A stretch of DNA of 64,000 nt from Paragordius varius (taxonomy: Eukaryota; Nematomorpha), in NCBI GenBank assembly GCA_964247055.1, contig OZ176051.1, positions 9,424,001-9,488,000 on the forward strand. The letters are read 5' to 3'. Below, in pieces: positions 11,361-22,290 of this stretch. Made by a program: the position numbers and the translations under genes. Under the pieces are notes generated by a model. It was given only the letters and a program-made list of their open reading frames with translations, had not been told where the DNA came from and did not search any database. Each line of letters opens with the position of its first letter. The stretch's first letter is position 1.

Positions 11361-11556
11361 TTTGAGGCGTATTGAAAATTTTAATCAATATGATGGAAAA
11401 AAGTTTGAATCGCGATTTATATTTGGTCTTATTTAAAAGTTTTGTAATAAATTTTAGATATCCGTGCATTTTTATAAATACCGTAATAAGGACTGGAAGG
11501 CTTTAGCCAAAGAAATGACTGATTTGAGATACAAAGCAACCGAGGGATGATCGATA
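11361..11556 (+). other. Right end of the A/C inverted duplication
   Basis: These bases match 39750-39553 in reverse complement, then homology stops abruptly at 11556/39553. In the C arm the sequence continues into a Ty3/gypsy fossil. Here it continues into unrelated AT-rich DNA, so the duplication border lies here. Confidence 0.6.
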
Positions 11557-11843
11557 TATGTTATAAATATAATTTTGATAATTAAATAAAAAATATATTA
11601 ATTTATTGTGTAAAAATAAAGTATTAATAAAATTGTTTTTGTTTCTCCGAATTGGCTGACTATTAGATATAGGAGCTTTCTGATTTTCTGATATAGCGTT
11701 TGCTAACTCATTCAATGCTACCTATCGCTTTTATTATGCTTTATACCTGTAAAGTAACAAAAGTATAAATCGTAAAACTTGAAAGATATTTATTCGTTTT
11801 TTATACTCTTTACATACTATTTTTAAATGAACGTAATTTGCAT
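11557..11843. other. AT-rich DNA without a supported gene
   Basis: A 70-codon frame on the - strand (11715-11503) has a coding-like beginning (NELANAISENQKAPISNSQP) but no recognised family, and it overlaps the duplicated border. Nothing else is visible. Confidence 0.3.
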
Positions 11844-12410
11844 GATTTTGTAATGGTAATGAACGGATTGGTTATGTTTTGTAATAACAGTTGTTAAAAT
11901 CCGTAATAAAACGATAAAGGATAATTAAATAGAATTAAATGAAATTATAAATAGATTATAAACGATATGTGAAACCCTTCATCAATAGTAATCGCAGACT
12001 AGTTTCGTGCTTGTTAGCACTCATCAGTACGACACAACTATTTGACTTGGGGTTTTCACATATCGATTTCGTATATATATCCAACTTTGCAATTTTGGTA
12101 TAAATGCAGTTGGTTATACAAATCTAAATTAAATTTAATGTAATTTATGAAAATTAAACTGAAAATTTGAAAATAAACTGAAAATTAACTCTAGGGGTGA
12201 GCCTAGATTTAGAGTATAGCTACTTAGGAATTTCATAGAAATCAATTTAATAACTAAGAAGCACTCTATTATGATAATAAACATAAGATAAAGATGATAT
12301 TGTAATGGTAATGAACGGATTGGTTATGTTTTGTAATAACAGTTGTTAAAATCCGTAATATAACGATAAAGGATAATTAAATAGAATTAAATGAAATTAT
12401 AAATAGATTA
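11844..12410 (-). mobile_element. Retrozyme- or Penelope-like 1.25-unit tandem repeat
   Basis: About 110 bp starting 'gtaatggtaatgaacgg' at 11851 recur almost unchanged at 12299-12410, giving a repeat period of 448 bp with one full and one quarter unit. The only full unit contains a hammerhead ribozyme on the - strand (11982-12045). Short tandem units with hammerheads are the known form of animal retrozymes, and hammerheads also sit in the terminal repeats of Penelope-like elements. No reverse transcriptase of Penelope type was seen nearby, so a non-autonomous element is more likely. The right repeat stops just before the ribozyme would begin. Confidence 0.65.
11982..12045 (-). ncRNA. Type I hammerhead self-cleaving ribozyme
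   Basis: Read on the - strand, the core boxes are CTGATGAG (12027-12020) and CGAAAC (12007-12002), joined by a 5-bp stem II with a 4-base loop (GTGCT/AGCAC around AACA). CGAAAC is followed by TAGTC, so the cleavage site GUC ends at 11997. Stem III is the palindrome ACTAGT, very short alone but able to pair between two copies, as in known minimal type I hammerheads. Stem I pairs 12028-12033 with 11996-11991, then after a small internal loop 12037-12042 with 11989-11984. Every invariant core base is present. Confidence 0.85.
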
Positions 12411-12558
12411 TATCAAATAAAACAAATAATTTCGAGTAACTAATGGATATGTTATTTACTTAATACAAAATATAATAAGACATGAAAATCTCACTAAAAA
12501 CTATATCATACATGCAAAATATATATTTAAAATTTGCATATGTAACCTTACAATAGCC
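12411..12558. other. AT-rich spacer
   Basis: No gene or repeat boundary recognised between the hammerhead repeat and the frame at 12780-12559. Confidence 0.3.
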
Positions 12559-12810
12559 TTAGGAGAACCGGATCGGCTTCCGCCGAATTCTCTCAGGGTA
12601 ACTACGCTCATGCGAATTTTCATTTATATTGTCATTATTACTAATACTATCATTACTACTTTCATTATCCAGGTATCCAGAAAGTGTGACAGGCATGGTT
12701 CTAACCGCCACTGTACGCACAGGACGACCCTTACTGCCTTCCTGCGCTTTTACGCGCTGGGCAGGGGGACGCCACTTCATTGCTGGGTGCTTCTAAGGGT
12801 ATATGGAGTA
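12559..12810 (-). CDS. Unrecognised C-terminal-like exon
   Basis: A 73-codon frame, richer in GC than its surroundings, follows an acceptor-like pyrimidine-AG (rc of about 12801-12808). The product begins with a basic, proline-containing part (KWRPPAQRVKAQEG), then a low-complexity Asn/Ser part, and ends SYPERIRRKPIRFS-stop. Basic tails of this kind close several retroelement polyproteins, and it may equally be the last exon of a host gene. Its position just downstream of the LINE on the same strand may be coincidence. Confidence 0.3.
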
Positions 12811-12959
12811 TGTAGTACAACAAACAAATTAAAAGCGATAATAATAATATTAAATTATATGCAATTTAGCCCTATCAAAGTATTTAATGTTACAATCGAC
12901 AACAAATTATCTCCCACAGAATCCGCCCTCTTTGCAGATAGTCTTTGAAGGCGGCGCTC

Positions 12960-14465
12960 GCATCGACGTTGGCGTTTGGCGTAGTGGAGTCTCTCCTCTT
13001 CCTTTAACAATTCGTTCTTAATATGAATACACCTATCCTACCAACCCCCATTTAGCACTAGAGTTATAAAGTCTGACTCCGCAAGGCCCCCACGCTGCAG
13101 GAATTCATACGTCCAAGCCATGTTTTTTACACTTCCAATAAGCTGGGCCGGGATCCAGTTTTAATTCCAGAGTTGCCTTAAGCGGACTCATTTCATTATG
13201 GCGCAGCTGATGGGATACCACATTCAGACTTGATAACGGTATTCCCAGCAGGAGAGGCAAGGTATCGGTTTTTAAGTGAAGTTTACAAGTGGCAAGTTGG
13301 CACCGTGTTTTCTTGGAGTAGATATCACCTGTGATGACTTTCAACGATTTATTTACAAATACCTGAGCCTTGCGGGTATACTTGATAGAATTTGGCCACA
13401 CCGACAATCATAGAATTCTTGGAAGGATTAGAATTTTAAATATTTTTAACTTCAGCTTTTGGCCAACCTCTTTCGAGCGCCATGAACAATGTGAACCGTC
13501 AAAAATGAGCTTTGCGGAATGCAACCTGAATAGAAGTGATTTAAGGGCGCATCCGTTTTTATCCGCCATAACTCCCAGGTATCGAAAGGACTCCACAACC
13601 TCAAGCTCCCCTCCAGTGTGGAACATCCTCATATCAGACCTATTATCATCACTTTTGACTTTTCATAATTAATATTTATGCCAATAGTCGTCAGTTCAGA
13701 TTCCAGCTGGTCCAGAGCCTGTCCCAGGTTTTTCTCCGTATCCGTTAAGATGCAAAGGTCGTCTGAATAGCAGAGCACCTGGAAAAAGACGTTGGGAAAG
13801 CTCGCATATAATTTTCGTACTATTGAGTCCATAGCCAAATTGAAGAGTTTAGGGGACAGAGGGCATCCTTGCTTCAGGCCTCGTTCCAAGTAGATGTAGT
13901 CCGAACGGGTCGTTTCAACTGCCACCCGACTTCGTGGTCGGATTATCAAGTGAACTATAATCTTAAAATTTTCTACCATATCAACCTTCTTCAAACGCAT
14001 GACGTTCTTCCTATCTAGTTTATCAAATGCCTTGGCTATATCCACAAAGCCCAAGTAGAGCGGGTGCTTATGTCGCCTGCTTTTTAGGATGAATATTACC
14101 AATGAACAGAATAAATCCATCGTTCCCCTGCCCCGCTTAAAACCCCATATTGCGTGATGAAAATCATTATCAAAGGACTGCAGTCTAGAAAGGGCAATGT
14201 TGGTCAATACCTTGTACACTGTGTTCACCAGGGCTATACCCCTGTAATCATTAAGGGTGCCTCGATTCTCCTGTTTTGCGATATTAATTACCTCGCATTC
14301 CACCCATTCCTCCATCAGTGTGCCACGTTCTAACCAACTATTGATGACAGGCAAGATTTTGTCGATGCACCAGTTTATTTCCTTTTTCCAGACATCCGCC
14401 GCACTGCGATCTGGCCCTGGGCATTTATAATTTCGTAAAAAGTCAATATCTAGACGAAATGTCCC
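12960..14465 (-). mobile_element. 5'-truncated LINE (non-LTR reverse transcriptase)
   Basis: The reverse transcriptase is read on the - strand. CPGPDRSAADVW at about 14430 is the family's N-terminal PGPD box. It is followed by NDYRGIALVN, WGFKRGRGTMD, VDIAKAFDKLDR, GLKQGCPLSPKLFNLAMDS and the catalytic CYSDD (usual YADD/FADD) near 13775. ININYEKSKVM marks the palm/thumb, and RYLGV near 13575 follows. The long frame is 14354-13629. It continues after a -1 shift at about 13632 and an in-frame TGA at 13408-13410 to 13105, with a further coding-looking tail (LLKEEERLHYAKRQRR) near 13005. The endonuclease part is absent, so the copy is 5'-truncated and dead. It is inserted beside unit B at about 14570; unit D lacks it. 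I leave the clade open. Confidence 0.9.
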
Positions 14466-14599
14466 TCATCAATTCAATCTAAGTGATGCGCCAGGTGAAA
14501 AGATAATTGCAAACGATTTTGGGGCAAGGGGGGCCAGTATTAAATCTTGCGGGGGACCCACAATTTATAGTTCGGCCATTGGTTTCTATCAAATCATAT

Positions 14600-14860
14600 A
14601 AATTAAATTATTAATACCTGAAGTAAAAGTGAATTTTGTAAACTTTTCTTCCAATGTCCCTTTGGATTCGGTTTCATTTTGAATAAGAGAGGTGTCTTTT
14701 TCGTTCATCCTTGTTAAAGTCCATTTACTTAATAAAATATAGGCTAACCATGCCACAATGATCAAAATAAAACAAATTATAAAAATGAGTAATTTAAAAG
14801 TAGTATCAATATTAAATGGATTAGATGCAACATGTTTAGAACGTAAACGTTTATTTTAAA
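14600..14860 (-). pseudogene. Membrane-anchor exon, unit B copy
   Basis: On the - strand a frame with RLRSKH, a FNIDTTF stretch, then a hydrophobic run (LLIFIICFILIIVAWLAYIL) and SKWTLTRMNEKD is a clear single-pass transmembrane segment with a basic cytoplasmic side. It continues QNETESKGTLEEKFTKF before stopping near 14600, close to the LINE. The D copy (59700-59267) has a longer tail. A stop lies just upstream of RLRSKH and no AG acceptor is visible, so how this exon would join a transcript is unknown. It may be the anchor of the glycoprotein family or a fragment of a neighbouring gene. Confidence 0.4.
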
Positions 14861-14986
14861 TTTATAAAATATTTTAGCCAATTATTGTTAAAAATATCAC
14901 AAAATCTATTTAGCTCTTTTCAAATTTTCCCATTAATTTTATTTAGAGTATTGAGTAAAGCCAAAAAATATTTTTCACGATAAAAA

Positions 14987-15214
14987 CTATCTTTGGGCGT
15001 ACTCTAAGTCGAGAAATCCCTTTACCGATTCATTATATTCTTTGGTTAATATTGGTGATTTTAACAAATTTAATAAATATTTTTTTGTAAAATTTTGAAC
15101 CGAATAAGTGTATTTTCTAAAAACACAATTGTAAGTTATTAATGGAGTATTTTGATATTGATGTCGGGAAATCGATCCTGTCAAACTTAAAATAAAGATC
15201 TCAAAACTATTCAA
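14987..15214 (-). pseudogene. Candidate extracellular exon, unit B copy
   Basis: The frame holds LTGSISRHQYQNTPLITYNC, then FRKYTYSVQNFTKKYLLNLL and NES/NFT sequons, suggesting an extracellular domain piece. The D copy at 60034-59859 has an AG acceptor in phase with this frame and a GTAAAG donor. Here one extra T before 'aagtttgacagg' puts the acceptor out of phase, so the B copy looks disabled. Confidence 0.35.
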
Positions 15215-15239
15215 CAGTTTATTATAAGCTCCGAGATAT

Positions 15240-16200
15240 GCACCGATCTATATTAATTTATATTACGCACCAAAAAAACATTGGATTTTTAGATTCCTCT
15301 TTATCAATAAGAGCTTGCTATTAACTCAGATAAATTTTTTCATTGGTTCATAAAACTTTATTTTTTTTCCTCACATTCCATATTTACACTAAATTTAATT
15401 TACAGTTAGCCAGGGTTCGTCAATTTTATTTTAATTTGTATCGAAATTGGTATAAACAGGGTTCAATACAAATAACTTCGCGGCTTCTGTGATAATTTCT
15501 GGTTATATTTTATTTATATTGAGCCCTTTTGATTGATATATCTTATAAATAATCGTACGTTTTGATTGAAATCTAATTTTTTTTAACATTTATTAGAGCA
15601 CTTATGCATACACCCTGCTTTAAAACTTAATTGTAAATGTTTACATAATGCAGCTAAACTAGCGGAAAATGGATGGTAGGGGATCAAAAAAGTTGGTAAT
15701 AATTTTATAAAAAATTCCCAGAGGTAGAATTATAACGAGTTCCACTGCAAAGCATATGTATTTAAACTAATTAGAAAGAGGGGGAGATCAATCAGCACTC
15801 CAATAACAACCAAAGACATACATGTAGCAATTTTAGTGGATAGGAAGCGGTAAACTATCAACTTGTAAATAATGTCACATAATATCTTGTCTCTAACTGG
15901 ATAGTGTTGTCAGAATGTTGTTATTACTATAAAAACACATGTTGTAAAGAGAACGACGAAAATAAAGAGAAAAGCAGTTAAATTTGGACGATGACACACT
16001 GGATCCTTTGAAAACCAACTAAACATCCCACTTTGATAAAAAGACAAAAACTGTTTGATGGGCAACAAATATTCATCAATGAGTAGGTGCTGAAGCTTAA
16101 AAATATAATTGCTTTTGCGATGTTACCAATTATATTCAGGTGGGAAAGTTTTGGGAATTTCTAACATATTTAAACATAATATGGTAAAACGGCAAAAATG
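15240..16200 (-). other. B/D-specific downstream spacer
   Basis: Homologous to 60080-61020 in unit D and absent from A and C, where a foldback begins instead. The only coding-looking item is a + strand frame that is intact in D (60708-60920) and broken here (15880-16082). Confidence 0.4.
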
Positions 16201-17285
16201 GGGATCTAAAAATAATTTATGAATAGCTAAAAGCTTTGAGATAATGGACATCGAAATGATAAATGCGATTAAAATTCTGAAAAAAAGTATTAAATTTTCA
16301 ATTTGCGAATAGCATTTTTATCGCACATTAGCTTAAATAAAATAATAAACAATAGAGGAAAATTCAACTATATATTATTGTTTATATTATTATAAGCCTA
16401 ATCCAAAACTTGAATATAGAACAAGATGGGTATTAAAATTATTGTAACCGAACAAATTGGTTCGAACCCAACGAAATATGTTTCTACGTTCGATACTATT
16501 TAAATAAATTTTCTAATCGAGCAACTTCCCAAACAATTGGTAAATGAAATAGCCTAGTACTAATTAATGATAAAATAAATTAGGGATTTTTTTCACAAAG
16601 GCTTACAGCAGTGGTAACAAAATATAAAGGGACGAAAAAAAAATATCTTGTCGCAATGGTTAAGCACACACCATGTAATACCGATAAAATTTCATAGCTT
16701 TTTTGACACATTTGCAGATATTTATACTTAAAATAAACATTTAAAAATATAATAAATTTAAGGAGATTCCCTAGGGTCACGGTTGGAGTACCTCTGCTAA
16801 AATGATTTTAATAATCCTAACCTAATTTAAAAAAATCATATTTACAAAAGGGCATCGTACGGCAGAACCGTGAAAATAAAACCGATAATACTCTCGCGTC
16901 AATAAATATTTCAGCTCAAAACATAAAATAGATATAAAATTGTAGGGCAAATCTAGCACCTAATAATATATTCTAAAAGTTAAATATTTTATTGACTGTG
17001 TTATTAAATTATTTTTGGAATATTAAAATTTTGAATTTATTTGATAAATCCAAAAACTTTCGCGGGCCGCAAATTGTTGCAGAAGACCGCGTGTAGGAGA
17101 GTGCTGGAAGATAAATGGACAATAAAAATCGAAATACTAGTGTTGGTTTGGTATGAGGCTTTAATTACCTCTTTAAATCAACGTTTTACTTATTCAAAGT
17201 TGTGGGCCCAAATAAGAATTAATTGCCTAAAATGTTTATTATTTATTTGTTAATTTTTGAAAATCATCACAAAACGAGATAAGGA
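16201..17285 (-). other. 3' flank of gene B
   Basis: Homologous to the same flank of A, C and D. Includes the 'ggttcgaaccc' palindrome (16459) and the GC-rich hAT-like motif (17060-17100). A 66-codon - strand frame (16780-16580) and a 70-codon + strand frame (17041-17253) are repeated in sister copies but show no domain, and the latter is antisense to the flank. Confidence 0.4.
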
Positions 17286-19806
17286 TTAGATGTTTTCTCT
17301 TATCATTAGTTTCAATTGATTATTAACTAGAGCGATTTGATCACCGGCCGAAAGACGCAACTTACAAGAATTCGCTCTACATTCGATTGTATACGGAGAC
17401 CGATTTTTAGCATACACAGTTATTCTTGTGGAATATTGGTTTGGTAAAAGGTGAAGCTTGATTTGGTCCCAGGTGCTTGCTTTATTATTCCATCTGATAT
17501 CTAATATATCGGTAAAGGGTAATATATTACACATTAGTAAAAAACGCATATCATTGACATAAGAGGTTTGTTTATAAACATATAGTATGGGCAAAATTTA
17601 TTCGAATGGTTATAATACTCGTATTCATCAATGACTAAAAATCAAAAACTCATTTACGATTGTGTGAGTGTATGCATGGCGATATTTGTTTTCACTAATC
17701 AGTTAACATACTGTTGTTTGTTAAATTTTAATTTTACGCCAGTAAGTATTAACTAATGCCCAAACTACATTTTCCGAAAATAAAATACATGCTATATATA
17801 ATTTTTTATCTAAATAATAAATAATTTAACAATATAATAAAACTTTGTGTGACATATCGCGTATATTTATTCCCTATAGTGAACATCAAGTAAAAATACA
17901 TTTTCGTTTATTTTTATTTGTAAATTATTTTTAATATTAAAGGGTTGATGTTAAGTTGCATTATATCATTAATTTCTTTTAATTTTTTTAAAAAAATAAG
18001 TACTTTTGGAAGCAGTTTGGCACTTTTGAGCTACCAATTTGATTTCATGTAGAGAATCCGATTTTTTTAGATATATTTTGTCGTATTTGGATATTTCTTT
18101 TCTCGAACCACTTAGTATCAACTTATTATTGTCCATATAGGTTTTAAATTTAGTCAGGTATTCATAAGAAGGGCCAAGAATCTCAACATCTTTTATATTC
18201 CATCCAAGTGTTGAGAAACTAACTGTATTTTCACACTGATAGTATTTCCGAACACTTTTCGCTAAACATATTATATTAAATTAAGCCTAATTATTCTATA
18301 ATAACGTGAGGTTTGCAGATTTTTAATAATTTTAGTAAAAAAATTTATATAACTCAGATTTAAATATACGTTAATAGAGTTTTCTGAGAGCACTAATACC
18401 CAATATGGAATTAATTTGACAAAAAGTTTGCAGCTCATGTTTTTTAATATTTACGATTAATAGGTATGTACCGGAATATTTGTTTTTTTTGCAATGGAAA
18501 AGATGTTAAATATTGAATAATATATAATTGTAAAAAAAAATTAATAATTAAACTTACTTAAACTTTTGGGCATATATTTAAAGTTTCCAGCTTTGTCCCA
18601 CGTTCCTGGATAAATAATACATAGTTTTAAGTTATTTTTCTAGTTTATAACAAAAAGGAGAATTGCTTAAAGAATTTTGAGAGCATTAACACACTCGCCT
18701 ACGAGCATTCAGAGTGATGATGGAAAAATTATACATTTAATTATAAATATATATGAAATGTAAAAATAAATAATGAAAACCATCAAATTTAATTATCCAT
18801 CTTCTATATGTATATTGATTCACGAAAAGGACTAAAAATTCATTATGAATCGCTGTTATATTAGCTTGAATAGAGCCGTTGGATATTTGATAAATTCTAC
18901 CAGGACTAAAAAGGTTTAATTCACAAGTTTTGGCTAAATTTGGGTCATTGAACAAATCAGAACAATTTTCCTCAAATATAAATCGTCCATTGTAGCTCTT
19001 GTAATCCGTCAAAGGGTAGAAAATTTCAAAATAAAGGTTAAGTTCTTTACCATCTATGTTAATGGTCCAAAGTCCAGCATAATCACATTTACCAGGTATA
19101 TTAATTATTAATTTTGTTTTGTTTGACACTTGAAAAGGCATTTCTTTTCCATATTTGGTAGTTATTTGAATGGTAGGGGGTGTTTTTGAATTTTTAAGAG
19201 GTTGCCAAAACTCAGCTATATCGATCTCATACTTTTTGATCTTATTTGGTGATACTATGCCCACTGTAATTACTAAAAATTGAAAAATTACTTTGCAAAA
19301 TATATATGGAAAATATATATAAAATATCTATTGATATTTAAATTGGGCAAAAAACGTAACTTAGTGTGTAAGGATAACACATTGTTTATTATGATATTTA
19401 GCGAAAGGCGGTTATTACAAAATATATGCATCTTTCGCCTATGAATCATACGTAAAAAATTAACACTTGCACAATGTAAGAGTATTATAATATTAAATTT
19501 ATTACCTTGAAGAGAAATATTTCCATGCCTTATTGTCACACCATTTTTCAAAACGGAATAAGGGCCATCAACTAAATTCAATTTAGGCGCTATCTCTTGA
19601 TCAAGAAATTGTGAATAATTAACATTAGGGTAGTAAAATGTTCCAAACGCAAAATTGACAGTTATGTTAGCTCGACCTTGATACTTATCAAGAAGTTGAT
19701 AATAATATTCTAGACCAAATGAAACCAAAATGTCATCGGGATTCGGTTGCTCCTGAGCTAATGTACTGTAGAACCCAAATAGGAAGAAAATTGGTAGTAA
19801 AATCAT
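17286..19806 (-). pseudogene. Glycoprotein family copy B (five exons, exon 5 shifted)
   Basis: The exons are 19806-19506, 19272-18781, 18605-18558, 18261-18004 and 17634-17286, all with GT..AG borders and phases 1, 1, 1, 1 between them. The signal peptide is MILLPIFFLFGFYSTLAQ. Exon 2 encodes FWQPLKNSKTPP, GKCDYAGLWTINIDG and several sequons. Exon 4 has KYYQCENTVSFSTLGW. Relative to C and D, one base is missing near 17600 in the start of exon 5, throwing the Ig-like part out of frame, so the copy probably makes a shortened product if any. Introns are nearly identical to those of D and C, which points to recent duplication or gene conversion. Confidence 0.7.
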
Positions 19807-21031
19807 TTCAAAAAATTTAATAGCTTTGATATAATTATTGGAGGTCTTATATAGAAATGCTTTAAAATAAAAATGGGGCCTACACTATTAAAGAGATAAA
19901 GCAAATATTATTAAAATTTGGCAATGTATAATGATATTGCAGGCTACTAAATAAATATTTTTTTATTTTCTTTGGACCAAAAGCCTAATTATTATGTATT
20001 TCGACAAAAACATTATGTAAAACTCGTGTCTAATACATTAGTTTTGTAAAATGTCAATATTTGCAATAAACCAAAACAACTTGCCCGACAGTTTAAAAAA
20101 ATAAAATTGAAAAGTGTATTTGATCTGGCTAAGCTTACAATCTTAAATCTGGTTTAAACACGATCGCCAATTTTAAATTATATAAGTCAAAGTTTGTATT
20201 AAAAAAGGAATTAACTGTATAATTTTATGTGATTTGAAGAGCATGAAACGCAATCTTATAGATAGTTCACGACAAAATAAATAATTTTGCGAAAAGAAAA
20301 TATAGAGATACACTGGTAGTTTTTCATTAAATAATGCCAACAACTATATCTTTATTTTTATTAAATACCAATAAAATGCCAAAAATTTACCTATATGTCG
20401 TATTAATTATTAGCTTTTAACAAATATTTTAAATAACCTACTTAAAAAAGTTTTTGAGCCAACCCTATAACTATTTAGAATTTCAAATGTTTTCAACTTT
20501 AAGCGATTATAATTTAAGAAATTTGAAACTAATATATATAATTCGGCATATTACCTAATGATCAACATGAGCATATATAAATCAATAAAAATCCCATTTT
20601 AAGTCTAAATAGATTTATACCATTTAGTCCAATTCAACACTTTTCTAACTAAACGCATATTTTATCAAGTAAAGGCATGTAACTCCCAAACGCAACATTA
20701 TTTGTAGTTAAAAATTTTATTTAAGACCTGAAATTCAGCTAACCATATTAAATCTAAAAGAATTCGTAATTTAATTTAGATAATAAAAAAAATTGTCTTT
20801 AAATGCAAAAATAATGTTGCGAAATGAAAAATTTGTCTTGCTTGAAAAATTTTATGGATAAAAATTGTGGCGGGAGCTTGATAAAATGTTGCGATTGTTA
20901 TGACATTGTTGATTTTTACCTAATAGTTAACCTGGTAATTATTTAATTTTTATGATAATGATTACATATTCATTTTCTTAGTCTAATGCAGCTTAATTAA
21001 TGTAAACTATAGAATGTGATTTTTTAAAATA
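19807..21031 (-). other. Upstream flank of gene B
   Basis: Homologous to A (3366-4610) and C. The uninterrupted site for the C-specific CACTA-like insert is at about 20226. No exon seen. The 60 bases before the start codon are conserved among A, B and C. Confidence 0.55.
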
Positions 21032-21584
21032 CTAGTGTAAATCTCGTGCTGCTACACGGGCTATTTGAAAAAAGGGACAATAAAATGATCCACATATGTG
21101 GATTATTTCGAAACATTATTTAATAGCTATGATCTCATAGGAATTTTAAAACAGTGCATTCATACTAATATATTGTTTACTTGGGCGAAAAATAAAAAAT
21201 GATTTTTGTGGACATAATTTTTTCAAAAAAATAGCATTTTACGGGGGGAGCGGGTAAATAGAGGGCCTAAATTAAAAAAGCGAGCCGACTATGTTCGGCG
21301 CAATCGAAAATAAGTAACAAAAATCATATTTGAAAGAGAATGATCCAACACGTTCTCCGGAAAATTGTCTCAAAGACCAATTTTTGTGGACTTCTCTTTT
21401 CAATAAAAACCGTTTTTTAGAGGGGGTGGGCCCGAACTGGGGGCCTAATTTTAAAAAAGGGCGAAGCTATTGTCGGGGCATTCATTATGATTATATTTTC
21501 GATATTTGGATTTGAATGGGTGTACCGGTTTTCTAGAAAAAGATCACAAAGCCAGCATTTTCCATTTTTATAAATATATATAGA
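21032..21584 (-). mobile_element. Non-autonomous Helitron (unit B)
   Basis: Read on the - strand the 553-bp element starts TCTATATATATTTATAAAA and ends with a hairpin (CCCGTG-TAGCAG-CACGAG, one mismatch) 9 bases before CTAG. The host base before the 5' TC is A and the base after CTAG is T, with no target duplication. Unit A keeps the unbroken AT site at 3365/3366. These are the defining features of Helitrons. There is no Rep/helicase coding. C has the same insertion at 47855-48408, and a larger relative with the same 5' half is at 52535-53716. Confidence 0.85.
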
Positions 21585-22290
21585 TTTCGATACTGTGCCA
21601 AAAATAAACATATCTTTCTTTTATGGGATATTCATCAAAAATAAAATTGAATTGTTATCATTTTTAAAGGCAAACGATATATTAATATCATCCTTTTATA
21701 ATTTTCTCTAAAATGTTCTTAATTTTATTGCTATTTTGTGTCATAAGACTCACAATAAGCGTAAGCCTAAATATAAACTGGCTTATCGCTTTGCCTTTAA
21801 GGGTAATAGGCCTAAGTGTCGGGGGTCAATGATTTAGCCTTTAATGTCGGTATTTTAATTCGCATATGCTCAAACAGTTATGATTCCAATTGCCAACAGA
21901 CAGTACTAATCTCATTTTTGTTTATTGTAAATAAAATTTAAATACCGATTTCTGATATCAATTTAATTTTTTTTAGATTTTATGCCAAAAAGCAAGACAA
22001 TTTTTTATGCTACTTTTATAAAAGAGATCAATAATAAAAAACGATATATATAACGCCGCCCTCTAGTACCTTGCACAAAAAGTCTGGGGATTTTTTAAGA
22101 ACACACATTTTGTTCCCTTAACCACTCATATGCAACATCAAACTTTAATTTCCAGTGTAATAACTTTACATTTTAACTTAAGTTAAAAAAAATAAATTTA
22201 TCCATTTGCAACATAACAATATTTTACCTATTCTTTCATCTTATACTTACGATATACCAATATTGAAGGCCAAATAACTTAATTACAATA
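21585..22290 (-). other. B/C shared upstream spacer
   Basis: Nearly identical to 48410-49100 in unit C. Homology with A extends only over the first ~70 bases (to about 21660). No open frame or known repeat recognised. Confidence 0.4.

Noticed and set aside
16580-16780. 66-codon - strand ORF repeated at 61396-61596
   Set aside because: AT-driven hydrophobic frame shared only by the recently duplicated B and D flanks; no splice sites or domain.
17041-17253. + strand ORF repeated at 42674-42892 and 61883-62074
   Set aside because: It is antisense to the 3' flank and partly within the hAT-like motif. Conservation follows from duplication of the unit, and A lacks it.
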